Assembly (NCBI GenBank): GCA_031406575.1
Contig: JANOHP010000181.1
Span: forward strand, 1-64,000
Reading direction: 5' to 3'
Origin: Ga0077555 sp031406575
GTDB lineage: Bacteria > Pseudomonadota > Alphaproteobacteria > Rhizobiales > Hyphomicrobiaceae
DNA length: 64,000 nt
The notes below the pieces were generated by a model that did not search any database, was not told the origin of the DNA, and saw only the letters and a program-made list of their open reading frames with translations. How positions within the stretch are numbered: the first letter of the stretch is position 1; each line of letters begins with the position of its first letter. Both the position numbers and the translations under genes were made by a program. This document shows, in pieces, positions 24,414 to 32,611 of the stretch.

Positions 24414-27400
24414 ATGTTTGGTGACTTGCTGAAATCCCGCCGGTTTGCGCCACTCTTTTGGTGCCAATTCTTTTCTGCGTTGAATGACAATCTGCTGAAA
24501 CAGGGATTGGTCATTCTGATAACCTTTACGCTGGTCGCGTCGCAGAAAGCCGCGCTGGTGCCGCTGGCGGGCGCGGTGTTCATTGCGCCGTATTTCTTCT
24601 TGTCGGCCTTGGGTGGCCAGCTCGCCGATCGCTTCGACAAGGCGCTCATGGCCGAACGCATCAAGTTGGCCGAGATCGCGGTGGCTTTGGTCGCCTGCGC
24701 CGGGTTTCTCCTCCACTCCGTTCCACTGCTGTTTGTCGCCCTGGGCCTTTTCGGCATCATCGGTGCGCTGTTTGGCCCGATCAAATACGGCGTGCTGCCC
24801 GAGCAACTGTCGGCCGACGAGCTGTCGTCGGGGAACGCCCTCGTCGAAGGCGCAACCTTCCTGGCAATCCTGGGTGGGACGCTATTGGCCGGTTTCGTCG
24901 TCGGCCGCGACGCTGATCCCACGCTCGTGTCGGTCATCATTCTGGGGCTGGCCATCGCCTGCTGGATTTCGGCCAAGCTGATGCCCGCCAGAGGGGCGGC
25001 CGCGCCGGATTTGAAAATTGATCGCAATCCTCTTTCATCCACGCGTCGGCTCATCGGCGAGCTGCGCACGACCGATCGCCTGTGGGTCGGCGGCCATATC
25101 GTGTCGTGGTTCTGGGCCGTAGGCGGTGTGGCATTGGCATTGCTGCCCGCGCTCATCTACGATCGCCTGGGCGGCTCCGAAGCCGTGTTGTCGCTCGCCA
25201 TCGCGCTGTTCACGGTCGGTATCGCGGTGGGATCGCTCGTCGCCGCCAAGGCCAGCCACCACCGCCCCAACTTGGCGCTGGTGCCGGTTGGCGCCGTGTT
25301 GATGGGTGTCGTCTCGATGCAGATTGGCGCTTTGCTCGCGGCCGCGCCGGACGCTGCCGGTGCGCTCGGTGCCTGGGATTTCGCGACGAGTTGGACGGGC
25401 GGCTCGCTGCTGCTGGCGCTGTTTGCCTTGGCGTTCTCCGGCGGCCTCTACATCGTCCCCTCGTTCACCGCCGTGCAGGGTTGGGCGCCCGTCGATCGCC
25501 GGGCGCGCGTCATCGCCGCCGTCAACGTCATGAATGCGGCCTACATGGTTGCTTCGTCGGTCCTTGTCGCGCTGTTGCAGACGATGGGCCTGGGCGTTGC
25601 CGAACTGTTCGTGCTGCTGGGGGTGTGCAATCTCGTCGTCGCCGCGCTCGTGTTGCGCGCGTGGGGACGCGATGGCGTGCAGGACGTGGCGCGCTTCCTC
25701 TGCAAGCTGTTCTTACGCATGGAAGTGCGCGGCATCGAGAACCTGCCTGTGGCTGGCACGCGCGCTATCATCGCGCCCAATCATACCAGCCTGCTCGATG
25801 GCCCAATCCTGCACGCGATCCTGCCGGGACATGCCGCGTTCGCGGTCGACACGGGCATTGCGGGCAAGCGCTGGGCCAAGCCGTTTTTGCGACTGATCAA
25901 CGCCGTCACCATCGATCCGACGCGGCCGCTTGCGACGCGCCACCTCGTCCACATCGTCAAGGGTGGACAAACGGTCGTCATCTTCCCCGAGGGGCGCATC
26001 ACCGTCACCGGCGGCCTGATGAAAGTCTACGACGGCACCGCCATGATCGCGGAAAAGGCCGACGCGTGGGTGATCCCCGTGCGCATCGAAGGCCCCGAGC
26101 GGTCGCCGCTCAGCTATTTGACGCGCTCCAAGGTCAAACGCGCTTGGTTTCCCAAAACGGTCGTGACGATTCTGCCGCCGCGCAAAATCCAGGTTGCGCC
26201 CGAGTTGAAGGGCAAAGCGCGCCGGCAGGCCGCGGGCGCCAAGCTGCAGGACATCATGGTCGACAGTGCGGTCGAGACGGCCCGCACCGATCAGACGCTG
26301 TTTTCCGCCTTGGTCGAGGCCCGCGACACGCGCGCCACCGCACGCCCCGCCGTCGAAGACCCGATGGGCACGAAGCTGTCCTACAAGCGGTTGGTGCTGG
26401 GTGCGCAAATCCTCGGCGCCAAGCTCTCGAGCGAGGGCAAACCCGGCAGCTCCATCGGCGTATTGTTGCCGAATTCGGCGGGCGTGGCCGTCACCTTCTT
26501 TGCGCTGCAAACAATTGGCCGCGTCCCGGCGATGATCAACTTCACTGCCGGCGCCATGAACGTCATCGCCGCCTGCCGCGCGGCCCAAGTCGACGTGGTG
26601 CTGACGTCGCACGCTTTCATCGAAAAAGGCCGCCTGGACGACCTCATCGCCAAGATGACCGATGCGGGCATCCGTATGGTCTATCTCGAGGACGTGAGGG
26701 CGAGCATCGGCACGATGGATAAACTGCGTGGGTTCCTGCAGGGCAGCCGCCCGCAGGTGGTGCGCCAGCCCAACGATCCCGCCGTCGTGTTGTTCACTTC
26801 GGGTTCGGAGGGCACGCCCAAGGGTGTCGTCCTCTCTCACCGCAACATCATCGCCAACACGGCACAGTGTTTGGCGCGCATCTCCGCCAACGGCGACGAC
26901 AAGGTGTTCAACGTATTGCCCGTGTTCCACTCGTTCGGTTTGACGGGCGGCATGATGATGCCGCTGCTGGGTGGCATTCCGGTCTATATGTATCCTTCGC
27001 CGCTGCACTACCGCATCGTGCCCGAACTGATCTACGGTACCAATGCCACGATCCTGTTTGGCACGGACACGTTCCTCAACGGCTACGCGCGCACCGCGCA
27101 CCCCTACGACTTCCACAACGTGCGCCTGATCATGGCCGGCGCCGAAGCCGTCAAGGAGCGCACCCGCACGCTGTATATGGACCGGTTCGGGGTGCGCATT
27201 CTCGAAGGCTACGGCGTCACCGAAACAGCGCCCGTTCTGGCGATCAACACGCCACTCGCCAATCGGGCGGGCACGGTGGGCCGCTTGTCACCGCTGATGG
27301 AGGCGCGCCTCGAGCCCGTTCCCGGCATCACCGATGGTGGCCGCCTGATCGTGCGCGGGCCCAACGTCATGCTGGGGTACTATCGCACCGAAAATCCCGG

Positions 27401-27854
27401 CGTGCTCGAGCCGCCGGCCGACGGCTGGCACGATACGGGCGACATCGTCTCGATCGATGCGGATGGCTACATCACGATCAAAGGCCGCGTGAAACGCTTC
27501 GCCAAGATTGCCGGCGAGATGGTCTCGCTATCGGCCGTCGAGGCGCTGGCCGCCGAGCTGTGGCCGGCCGCGCTGTCGGTGGTGGTCTCGCTGCCCGACG
27601 CGCGCAAAGGCGAGCGTCTGGTGCTCATCACGCAGGAGAAAACGGCGGCCCGCGACGCCTTCCAACGCCACGCGCGCGGCAAAGGCGCCTCCGAACTCGC
27701 CGTCCCCGCCGACTACCTCATCGTCGACCGCCTGCCGTTGCTGGGCAGCGGCAAGCCGGACTATGTGGCGGCGCTGGAATTAGTGAAGGAGCGCATGGGG
27801 GCGAGCAAGGTGGTGGAGGCTGGGGTCGAGGCCGAAGCGGAGGCTGCGGCGTGA
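24414..27854 (+). CDS. aas: Three-domain acyl-[ACP]--phospholipid O-acyltransferase (MFS-PlsC-acyl-ACP synthetase fusion)
   Basis: A 1146-residue fusion. About 1-400 is an MFS transporter like LplT, the lysophospholipid flippase (MFGDLLKSRRFAPLFWCQFF...). About 430-620 is a PlsC/LPLAT acyltransferase with the catalytic NHTSLLD box (H457, D462) and the FPEGRITVTGG block. About 640-1140 is an AMP-dependent acyl-ACP synthetase with the P-loop FTSGSEGTPKGVVLSH (about 795-810). In E. coli LplT and Aas are separate; together they import and re-acylate lysophospholipids at the inner membrane. I take the ATG at 24414 (GAGG 8 nt before) rather than the GTG at 24336. Confidence 0.92.
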   Translation: MFGDLLKSRRFAPLFWCQFFSALNDNLLKQGLVILITFTLVASQKAALVPLAGAVFIAPYFFLSALGGQLADRFDKALMAERIKLAEIAVALVACAGFLLHSVPLLFVALGLFGIIGALFGPIKYGVLPEQLSADELSSGNALVEGATFLAILGGTLLAGFVVGRDADPTLVSVIILGLAIACWISAKLMPARGAAAPDLKIDRNPLSSTRRLIGELRTTDRLWVGGHIVSWFWAVGGVALALLPALIYDRLGGSEAVLSLAIALFTVGIAVGSLVAAKASHHRPNLALVPVGAVLMGVVSMQIGALLAAAPDAAGALGAWDFATSWTGGSLLLALFALAFSGGLYIVPSFTAVQGWAPVDRRARVIAAVNVMNAAYMVASSVLVALLQTMGLGVAELFVLLGVCNLVVAALVLRAWGRDGVQDVARFLCKLFLRMEVRGIENLPVAGTRAIIAPNHTSLLDGPILHAILPGHAAFAVDTGIAGKRWAKPFLRLINAVTIDPTRPLATRHLVHIVKGGQTVVIFPEGRITVTGGLMKVYDGTAMIAEKADAWVIPVRIEGPERSPLSYLTRSKVKRAWFPKTVVTILPPRKIQVAPELKGKARRQAAGAKLQDIMVDSAVETARTDQTLFSALVEARDTRATARPAVEDPMGTKLSYKRLVLGAQILGAKLSSEGKPGSSIGVLLPNSAGVAVTFFALQTIGRVPAMINFTAGAMNVIAACRAAQVDVVLTSHAFIEKGRLDDLIAKMTDAGIRMVYLEDVRASIGTMDKLRGFLQGSRPQVVRQPNDPAVVLFTSGSEGTPKGVVLSHRNIIANTAQCLARISANGDDKVFNVLPVFHSFGLTGGMMMPLLGGIPVYMYPSPLHYRIVPELIYGTNATILFGTDTFLNGYARTAHPYDFHNVRLIMAGAEAVKERTRTLYMDRFGVRILEGYGVTETAPVLAINTPLANRAGTVGRLSPLMEARLEPVPGITDGGRLIVRGPNVMLGYYRTENPGVLEPPADGWHDTGDIVSIDADGYITIKGRVKRFAKIAGEMVSLSAVEALAAELWPAALSVVVSLPDARKGERLVLITQEKTAARDAFQRHARGKGASELAVPADYLIVDRLPLLGSGKPDYVAALELVKERMGASKVVEAGVEAEAEAAA

Positions 27855-28256
27855 GGGTTCGCAAGACACGAGGCGTTTGTGGCCACCGACTTGGCGTCGA
27901 CCCTGAATGATGAAACGATGATGGGGGTTAGCGATGAAGGTATCGTCGCGGGTTCGTCAATTTCTGGTTCCCTGGCCGAAGCAGCGCAGCAGCGCTGCGC
28001 AGAGCCGGGGTCTTTCCCAAGAATAGTCGAACGCAACGTTCGGGCTTGCTCGCTCAGTCGCGCAGCGGCGTCGTCACGCCCTACCCGAACCGGGAAACCA
28101 GTGGAGAGGTGGCGCCAATGTGCCCGACCTGGGGCCGATCCTGAATGATGAAACGGTAAGCATATGGTCCCGAAATGGAATTCGGCTGTTTCTTTCTAGA
28201 ATATGAGGATTGGTCTACACTCCAGCTCGACACCGTCCTCTCGCTGAAGCGCGCGC
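27855..28256. other. 402-bp intergenic region with direct and inverted repeats
   Basis: A 16-bp direct repeat CCTGAATGATGAAACG occurs at 27902-27917 and 28140-28155. The flanking bases are also similar, so that both copies can be read as DL-x2-x-LNDET in one frame. Between them are two hairpins, GCAGCGC-AGCA-GCGCTGC (27981-27998) and CGAACG-CAA-CGTTCG (28028-28042). No full gene is seen; gene remnants or a small inserted repeat are possible. Confidence 0.45.
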
Positions 28257-28508
28257 ATGCAAATCACTCTCAAACTCTATGCCTCGCTCGGCGTCTATCT
28301 GCCGTCCCATGCGGAGCGCAATGAGGCGTCGGTCGAGGTGGCCGAGGGGACGACGATCCTCGAGGTGCTCGATCGCTATCAGGTGCCGCGCGCGTCCTGC
28401 CATCTCGTGCTGCGCAACGGCATTTTCCAGCCGCCGGCTTCGCGGGCCCAAGTGCGCCTCGCACCTGGTGACGCCATCGCCGTCTGGCCGCCGGTTGCAG
28501 GGGGATAG
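28257..28508 (+). CDS. Orphan MoaD/ThiS family ubiquitin-like sulfur carrier
   Basis: An 83-residue beta-grasp protein ending in the activation motif Gly-Gly (PPVAGG), with the family core MQITLKLYASLGVYLP, VEVAEGTTILEVLDRY and LAPGDAIAVWPPV. Proteins of this kind are adenylated and thiocarboxylated at the C-terminal glycine by MoeB/ThiF-type enzymes and give sulfur to molybdopterin, thiazole or other products. No moaE, moeB or thiG lies next to it, and a true ThiS is present at 60255, so its partner is unknown. The ribosome site is weak. Confidence 0.83.
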   Translation: MQITLKLYASLGVYLPSHAERNEASVEVAEGTTILEVLDRYQVPRASCHLVLRNGIFQPPASRAQVRLAPGDAIAVWPPVAGG

Positions 28509-28554
28509 GACGTTTTGCTGTGAATCGTAATCGGGTGGCGGGCGTCGTAGGCGT

Positions 28555-28644
28555 CGTAGGTTGGGTCAAGGCCCCTTGGCCGCGACCCAACAATGCCCGG
28601 TATGCCGTGAATGTTGGGTCGCGCTGCGCTTGACCCAACCTACG
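28555..28644. repeat. MITE-like palindromic repeat built from TTGGGTC arms
   Basis: The outer arms CGTAGGTTGGGTCAAG (28555-28570) and CTTGACCCAACCTACG (28629-28644) are perfect 16-bp inverted repeats. Inner arms GCGACCCAACA (28582-28592) and TGTTGGGTCGC (28612-28622) form another perfect 11-bp pair. All four contain the same core GTTGGGTC. Elements of this look are scattered in many proteobacterial genomes as non-coding palindromes. It lies between two convergent genes and could also act as a transcription end. Confidence 0.8.
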
Positions 28645-28669
28645 TGGAACGTCCTACGTGGAAAGCGCT

Positions 28670-29920
28670 CTAGCTGCGATAATCCGCGTTGATCGATATG
28701 TAGTCGTGCGTCAGGTCGCACGTCCAGATCGTGGCTTGGCCCTTGCCGATGCCGACGTCGACGCGGATGTCGATTTCGCGGGCTTTCATGTATTGGGCCA
28801 TCGTCGGTTCATCGTAGGTGGCCGCGCGCTCACCGTTCTGGGCCACGATCCGCTCTCCGAACCAGATCGAGAGCTTGTCGCGATCGGCCGCTTCGCCGGC
28901 TTTGCCGACGGCCATGACAATGCGCCCCCAGTTGGGGTCCTCACCGGCAATCGCGGTTTTGACGAGCGGTGAGTTGGCAATCGACAAGCCGATGATGCGG
29001 GCCGCTGCATCGGTTTCCGCGCCCTCGATCTTCAGCGTCACGAACTTGGAGACGCCCTCGCCGTCCTTCGCCACCATGATGGCGAGCTCTTTCAGGAGGT
29101 CATGGGTGGCCTCCGTGAACGCGGCGAGGGCGGGATCGGCGGCATCGTCCACCCTCTTCTGGCCCCTCTTTGCAGACGCGCCTGTGGCAAACATCAGGCA
29201 GGTATCGCTGGTGGAGGTGTCACCGTCGACGGTCATGCAATTGAAACTCGTCGCTGCGCCGTTGGCCACCACCTTCTGCAACGCGGCGGCGGAGATGGCG
29301 GCGTCCGTGAACAGGAAACACAGCATCGTCGCCATATCGGGCGCGATCATGCCCGCGCCTTTGCAGAAGCCGTTGATCGTCACCTCGACGCCACCGATGC
29401 GCGTCTTGCGCGTGGCGAGCTTAGGGTATGTGTCGGTGGTCATGATCGCGCGGGCAGCGTCGGCGCAGGCGCCAGAGGTGGCCGCTTTGGTCAAGCCGTC
29501 GAGCAAGTGGGAAAACTTCGAGGCATCGAGCGGTTCACCGATGACACCGGTCGACGCGAGATAAACCTCATCGGGTCCGCAATCCACAGCTTTGCCCGCA
29601 AACTGGGCCGTCATCTGCACGGCCTCGCGGCCCTTCTTGCCGGTGAAGGCATTGGAGTTGCCCGAGTTGACGACGAGAACGCGGGCTTTGCCGCCTTTCA
29701 GGCTCTGCCGGCACCACAACACAGGGGCCGAACACGTTTTCGATTGGGTCAGGACGCCCGCCGCTGTCGTGCCCGCGTCGAACACCGCGACCATCAAGTC
29801 CGTCCGGTTCTTGTAGCGGATGCCGGCTTCGCAAGCCGCGAACCGCACGCCGTCGATGACGGGAACGTCGGCAAGCTTTGCCGGTGCGAAGGGAGAGACT
29901 TTGGCGTCGCCGGTGGCCAT
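28670..29920 (-). CDS. argJ: Bifunctional glutamate N-acetyltransferase/amino-acid acetyltransferase
   Basis: A 416-residue ArgJ, which recycles the acetyl group from N-acetylornithine to glutamate in arginine biosynthesis. The precursor is cut between A197 and T198 in GMIAPDMATMLCF, giving the Thr nucleophile of the beta chain; TGVIGEPL and the C-terminal YSINADYRS are typical. The ATG at 29920 has GAGGA upstream; 14 more in-frame codons exist but lack a site. It is alone, convergent with the MoaD-like gene. Confidence 0.96.
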   Translation of the reverse strand: MATGDAKVSPFAPAKLADVPVIDGVRFAACEAGIRYKNRTDLMVAVFDAGTTAAGVLTQSKTCSAPVLWCRQSLKGGKARVLVVNSGNSNAFTGKKGREAVQMTAQFAGKAVDCGPDEVYLASTGVIGEPLDASKFSHLLDGLTKAATSGACADAARAIMTTDTYPKLATRKTRIGGVEVTINGFCKGAGMIAPDMATMLCFLFTDAAISAAALQKVVANGAATSFNCMTVDGDTSTSDTCLMFATGASAKRGQKRVDDAADPALAAFTEATHDLLKELAIMVAKDGEGVSKFVTLKIEGAETDAAARIIGLSIANSPLVKTAIAGEDPNWGRIVMAVGKAGEAADRDKLSIWFGERIVAQNGERAATYDEPTMAQYMKAREIDIRVDVGIGKGQATIWTCDLTHDYISINADYRS

Positions 29921-30168
29921 GGCTCGGTTCCTCGGGTGGGGGCGGAAAATCCTCGAGCGCATATAGAGCGGGTTGCCGCCTCCGGTTCAAGGGCGACGAC
30001 ACAGCCGCCTCTAATCCGGTTCCACCGGCGTGCAGCGCGCCCTTGGCTCACACTGCACAGCGGTACTGGCGGGATATTCACAAGCCGACTACTGTCTGGA
30101 TGGGTTCTGACCGAGCCCTAAGAACGCGCGAGCCACCGTGCCGCAAGAGACATGGGAGTGAACACGCA

Positions 30169-31284
30169 ATGCTGTGGAACAAGCTGGCCGCTGGTGCGGC
30201 CGCATCCTTAGTCGTAGTCGGGCTAGCCCTGTCGCCGTCGGCGGCGCAGACGCCCGCCGCGCCCCAGAAGCTGCGCTTTCAGGCGAGCTTCCCGGGATCC
30301 AGCACGTTCATGGACACTTTCAGGTCGTTCACGGAGCGTGTGCGCCTCATGTCGGGGGGGCGCATCGATATCGAGCCCTTGCCGGCCGGCACACTCGTTC
30401 CCGCCTTCGAGGTTCTCGATGCGGTGCATAAAAAGGTCATCGACGGCGGCCACACCGCTTCGGCCTACTGGGTCGGCAAGCATCGCGCCGGAGCGCTGTT
30501 CGGCCCGACGCCGGGTGGCCCGTTCGGCTTCGACATTCTCGACTATCAAGGTTGGCTCTATCACGGTGGCGGCCTTGCCCTCTATCGTGAATTCTACCAG
30601 ACGATCCTGCAGAGAAACGTCGAGCCCCTCCCGCTCGGAACTGTCGCCAACCAAGCGCTCGGCTGGTTCAAGACGCCGGTCAAAAGCTGGGAAGATCTGA
30701 AGGGTCGCAAGTGCCGCCAGACAGGTCTCACCGCCGAGGTCTACTCCAAGTCCGGCATGGCGGTCGTCAACATGCCCGGCGGTGAAATCGTGCCCGCAGG
30801 TGAGCGCGGCGTCATCGATTGCGGTGAGTGGGTCGGCCCCGCCGAAGACATGAAACTCGGGCTGCACACGATCTGGAAATACCTCTACATGCCGGCAACG
30901 CACGAGCCGGCAACATCGATCGAGCTGCTCATCAACGGCGACCTGTGGAAGAGCCTCGGCCCTGATCTCAAAGCGATCATCGAGGCCGCAACCTGGGAAG
31001 CAACCTTCAAGAACGAGATGCTGTTGCACAGCCTCAACGCAGCGGCCATCAAGGACTTGACGGAAAAGCACAACGTCAAGATCGAGCGGACGCCCGACGA
31101 CGTATTGAAAAAGACGCTGGAAGCCTGGGACGAGATCGCCCGGATCGAGTCGGAGAAAAACCCCTTCTTCAAGAAGGTCTACGACAGCCAGCGCGCTTAC
31201 GCATCTCAGGTGGTGCCGGCACGGCGCGCCATCGCGCTCGACTACAGCTACGGCGCCAACTACTACTGGCCCGAGAAGAAATAA
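30169..31284 (+). CDS. TRAP transporter solute-binding protein (DctP/TakP-like), orphan
   Basis: A 371-residue periplasmic binding protein of the TRAP family. The signal peptide is MLWNKLAAGAAASLVVVGLA with cleavage near SAAQT (about residue 26). The mature part has the family blocks LRFQASFPGSSTFMDTF, DLKGRKCRQTGLTAEVYSK and NMPGGEIVPAGERGVID, close to the 2-oxoacid-binding TakP group. GGGAG lies 10 nt before the ATG. No DctQ or DctM membrane gene is adjacent, so the permease must be encoded elsewhere. A good terminator follows. Confidence 0.9.
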   Translation: MLWNKLAAGAAASLVVVGLALSPSAAQTPAAPQKLRFQASFPGSSTFMDTFRSFTERVRLMSGGRIDIEPLPAGTLVPAFEVLDAVHKKVIDGGHTASAYWVGKHRAGALFGPTPGGPFGFDILDYQGWLYHGGGLALYREFYQTILQRNVEPLPLGTVANQALGWFKTPVKSWEDLKGRKCRQTGLTAEVYSKSGMAVVNMPGGEIVPAGERGVIDCGEWVGPAEDMKLGLHTIWKYLYMPATHEPATSIELLINGDLWKSLGPDLKAIIEAATWEATFKNEMLLHSLNAAAIKDLTEKHNVKIERTPDDVLKKTLEAWDEIARIESEKNPFFKKVYDSQRAYASQVVPARRAIALDYSYGANYYWPEKK

Positions 31285-31341
31285 CTTCCGGTCACGCGCC
31301 CACGTCCTGCTACCACCGGGACGTGGGGAAACAATCAAGGG

Positions 31342-31366
31342 CGGCCATTGCGATGGCCGACTTTTT
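31342..31366 (+). terminator. Rho-independent terminator after the TRAP gene
   Basis: CGGCCAT-TGCG-ATGGCCG followed by ACTTTTT. Just before it (31299-31327) is a second perfect stem, CCCACGTCC paired with GGACGTGGG, which has no T-run. Confidence 0.85.
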
Positions 31367-31390
31367 CATGGTGTGCCGCCGCCACCGCGT

Positions 31391-32191
31391 TCACGCGATC
31401 GGCTTTTCGTCGTCCCAGACCTTCTCCGGCATCGGCAAACCAACCCACATGTCTGGTCCCAGCGGGTCCTTCGGCGTGATGCCGATGAACGTCTCCAGGA
31501 TCATCATCATCTGCCGGGTGTGTTGGCCCGCGTGCCACGTCGTACGTTCGAGGAAGTCGTGCAGGGACTGATCGCCGTAGTAGACGTCGGCCATCTCGTC
31601 CCATTCCAACGATGCGCCGTCCTCGGCCCACCACGCGTTGAACCGGCTTTGCACGTCGGCGCCGTAGGCCAGGATGTCGGCTTTGCGGGCCCCGCCTTCG
31701 GGGGCGTTGCGGCTGTAGGCGCCCTCGATCAATGCTTGGCCATCGACGACGAGTTCGAGCCACGCGTCGATGACGTTGAACGTGTGCCACGCCAGATTGG
31801 CGAAGCTGCGCGGACGACCCGGCACCTGCGCCTGCATTTTTTCTTCGGGCATTTGTCCGAAAAAGCGCTGCTCGGCCGTCAAGATGACGTCGATGCGCCG
31901 CACCAGCTCTTTCGGCTCGAGCATGGTCTGCTCGGGTAGCGTGATGCCCGCGATTCTGGCGACGTCGCGGAGGATCTGGCCATTGGCCCATCCGTCGCCA
32001 CGTGTGACGACCGGCACCATCTTGATGCCGAACCGTGCGAGTTCGCCCCAGGCGTCCTTGTCTTCGAGGACGTTGCGGGAAATGAACGGCACGTTTTGCT
32101 TACCAAGGAACTCCTTGGTTCGGAGACAACTGGTTCAGCCAGGGTGCCAATAGACCCGGATGGCATCGTCGGCCGTGTGGGGGCTGGTCAT
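31391..32191 (-). CDS. Putative selenoprotein: glutaredoxin domain (Sec-x-x-Cys) fused to DinB domain
   Basis: Read from the ATG at 32191 (GGAG 7 nt upstream), the frame runs 267 codons with one internal TGA at 32135-32137. It falls exactly on the first residue of a glutaredoxin redox motif: IRVYWHPG-U19-TS-C22-LRTKEFL. The thioredoxin fold continues correctly (NVLED, cis-Pro P60 in MVPVV, then RGDGWANGQ). A DinB-type four-helix domain follows, with its metal-binding triad H136, H220 and H224 (LAWHTF, TTWHAGQH). A hairpin with a GT-containing loop follows the TGA as a bacterial SECIS would. A default gene call would begin at an internal GTG (32092) and lose the active site. Alternatives are a nonsense mutation or a sequencing error. 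Selenocysteine is inferred, not proven; sel genes are not in the window. Confidence 0.78.
32102..32119 (-). promoter_or_regulatory. Bacterial SECIS-like stem-loop
   Basis: On the minus strand ACCAAGG-AGTT-CCTTGGT forms a perfect 7-bp stem with a 4-nt loop. It starts 15 nt after the in-frame TGA and its loop starts 22 nt after it, within the usual 16-37 nt window. The loop has G in its second position followed by T, as the bSECIS model requires. The codons used to make the right arm (CTT, GGT) are unusual for this GC-rich gene, which suggests selection on the RNA. Confidence 0.7.
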
Positions 32192-32611
32192 GGGAGGTCT
32201 CCGTTGCGGTCGTTGATCGCGACTCTAGTCCCGCCGATGCCGCGCTGTCCACGTGAGATCGCCTGCGGCCCGTCATTCCAGGGGGGGGTGATCTGTCGCC
32301 CTAGAGCTCCCGTTTTGTCATCCTCGGGCTCGTCTCGGGCCCATTATTCGGTTGACCGTTGCGCTGCAACATGAGACAACGGCCTATCGCTCGAAGAGCG
32401 GTTCTCGGCGCTCCAGCCGCGTGAAGGGACTTGTCCAGGCTCTCGGGCATTGCCACGAGCCACCATTAGTCCTTCTGTAGAGCGCCTCGATCCTCCCGTC
32501 CATCCGACTGCCCAGGCCACGCGGGGCGTCACCAGAATCGAACCGCGATCCGCGGGTTCTGCCGCGTTGTCGGCGGGCTTTGGCGTGTTCGCCCCCAATG
32601 AAAGTCTCTCT
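32192..32611. other. 420-bp intergenic region, divergent
   Basis: It separates the glutaredoxin-DinB gene from the helicase. In-frame codons run upstream of the helicase start (to a TTG at 32450) but show no homology. Short hairpins such as CGCTC-GAA-GAGCG (near 32388) may belong to a structured helicase leader. A tRNA-like T-loop word (GGTTCGATTC on the minus strand near 32541) has no supporting stems. Confidence 0.4.

Noticed and set aside
32540..32590. tRNA-like T-loop word GGTTCGATTC on the minus strand
   Set aside because: The flanking bases do not pair as a T-arm or an acceptor stem, and no anticodon arm is found; not a tRNA.
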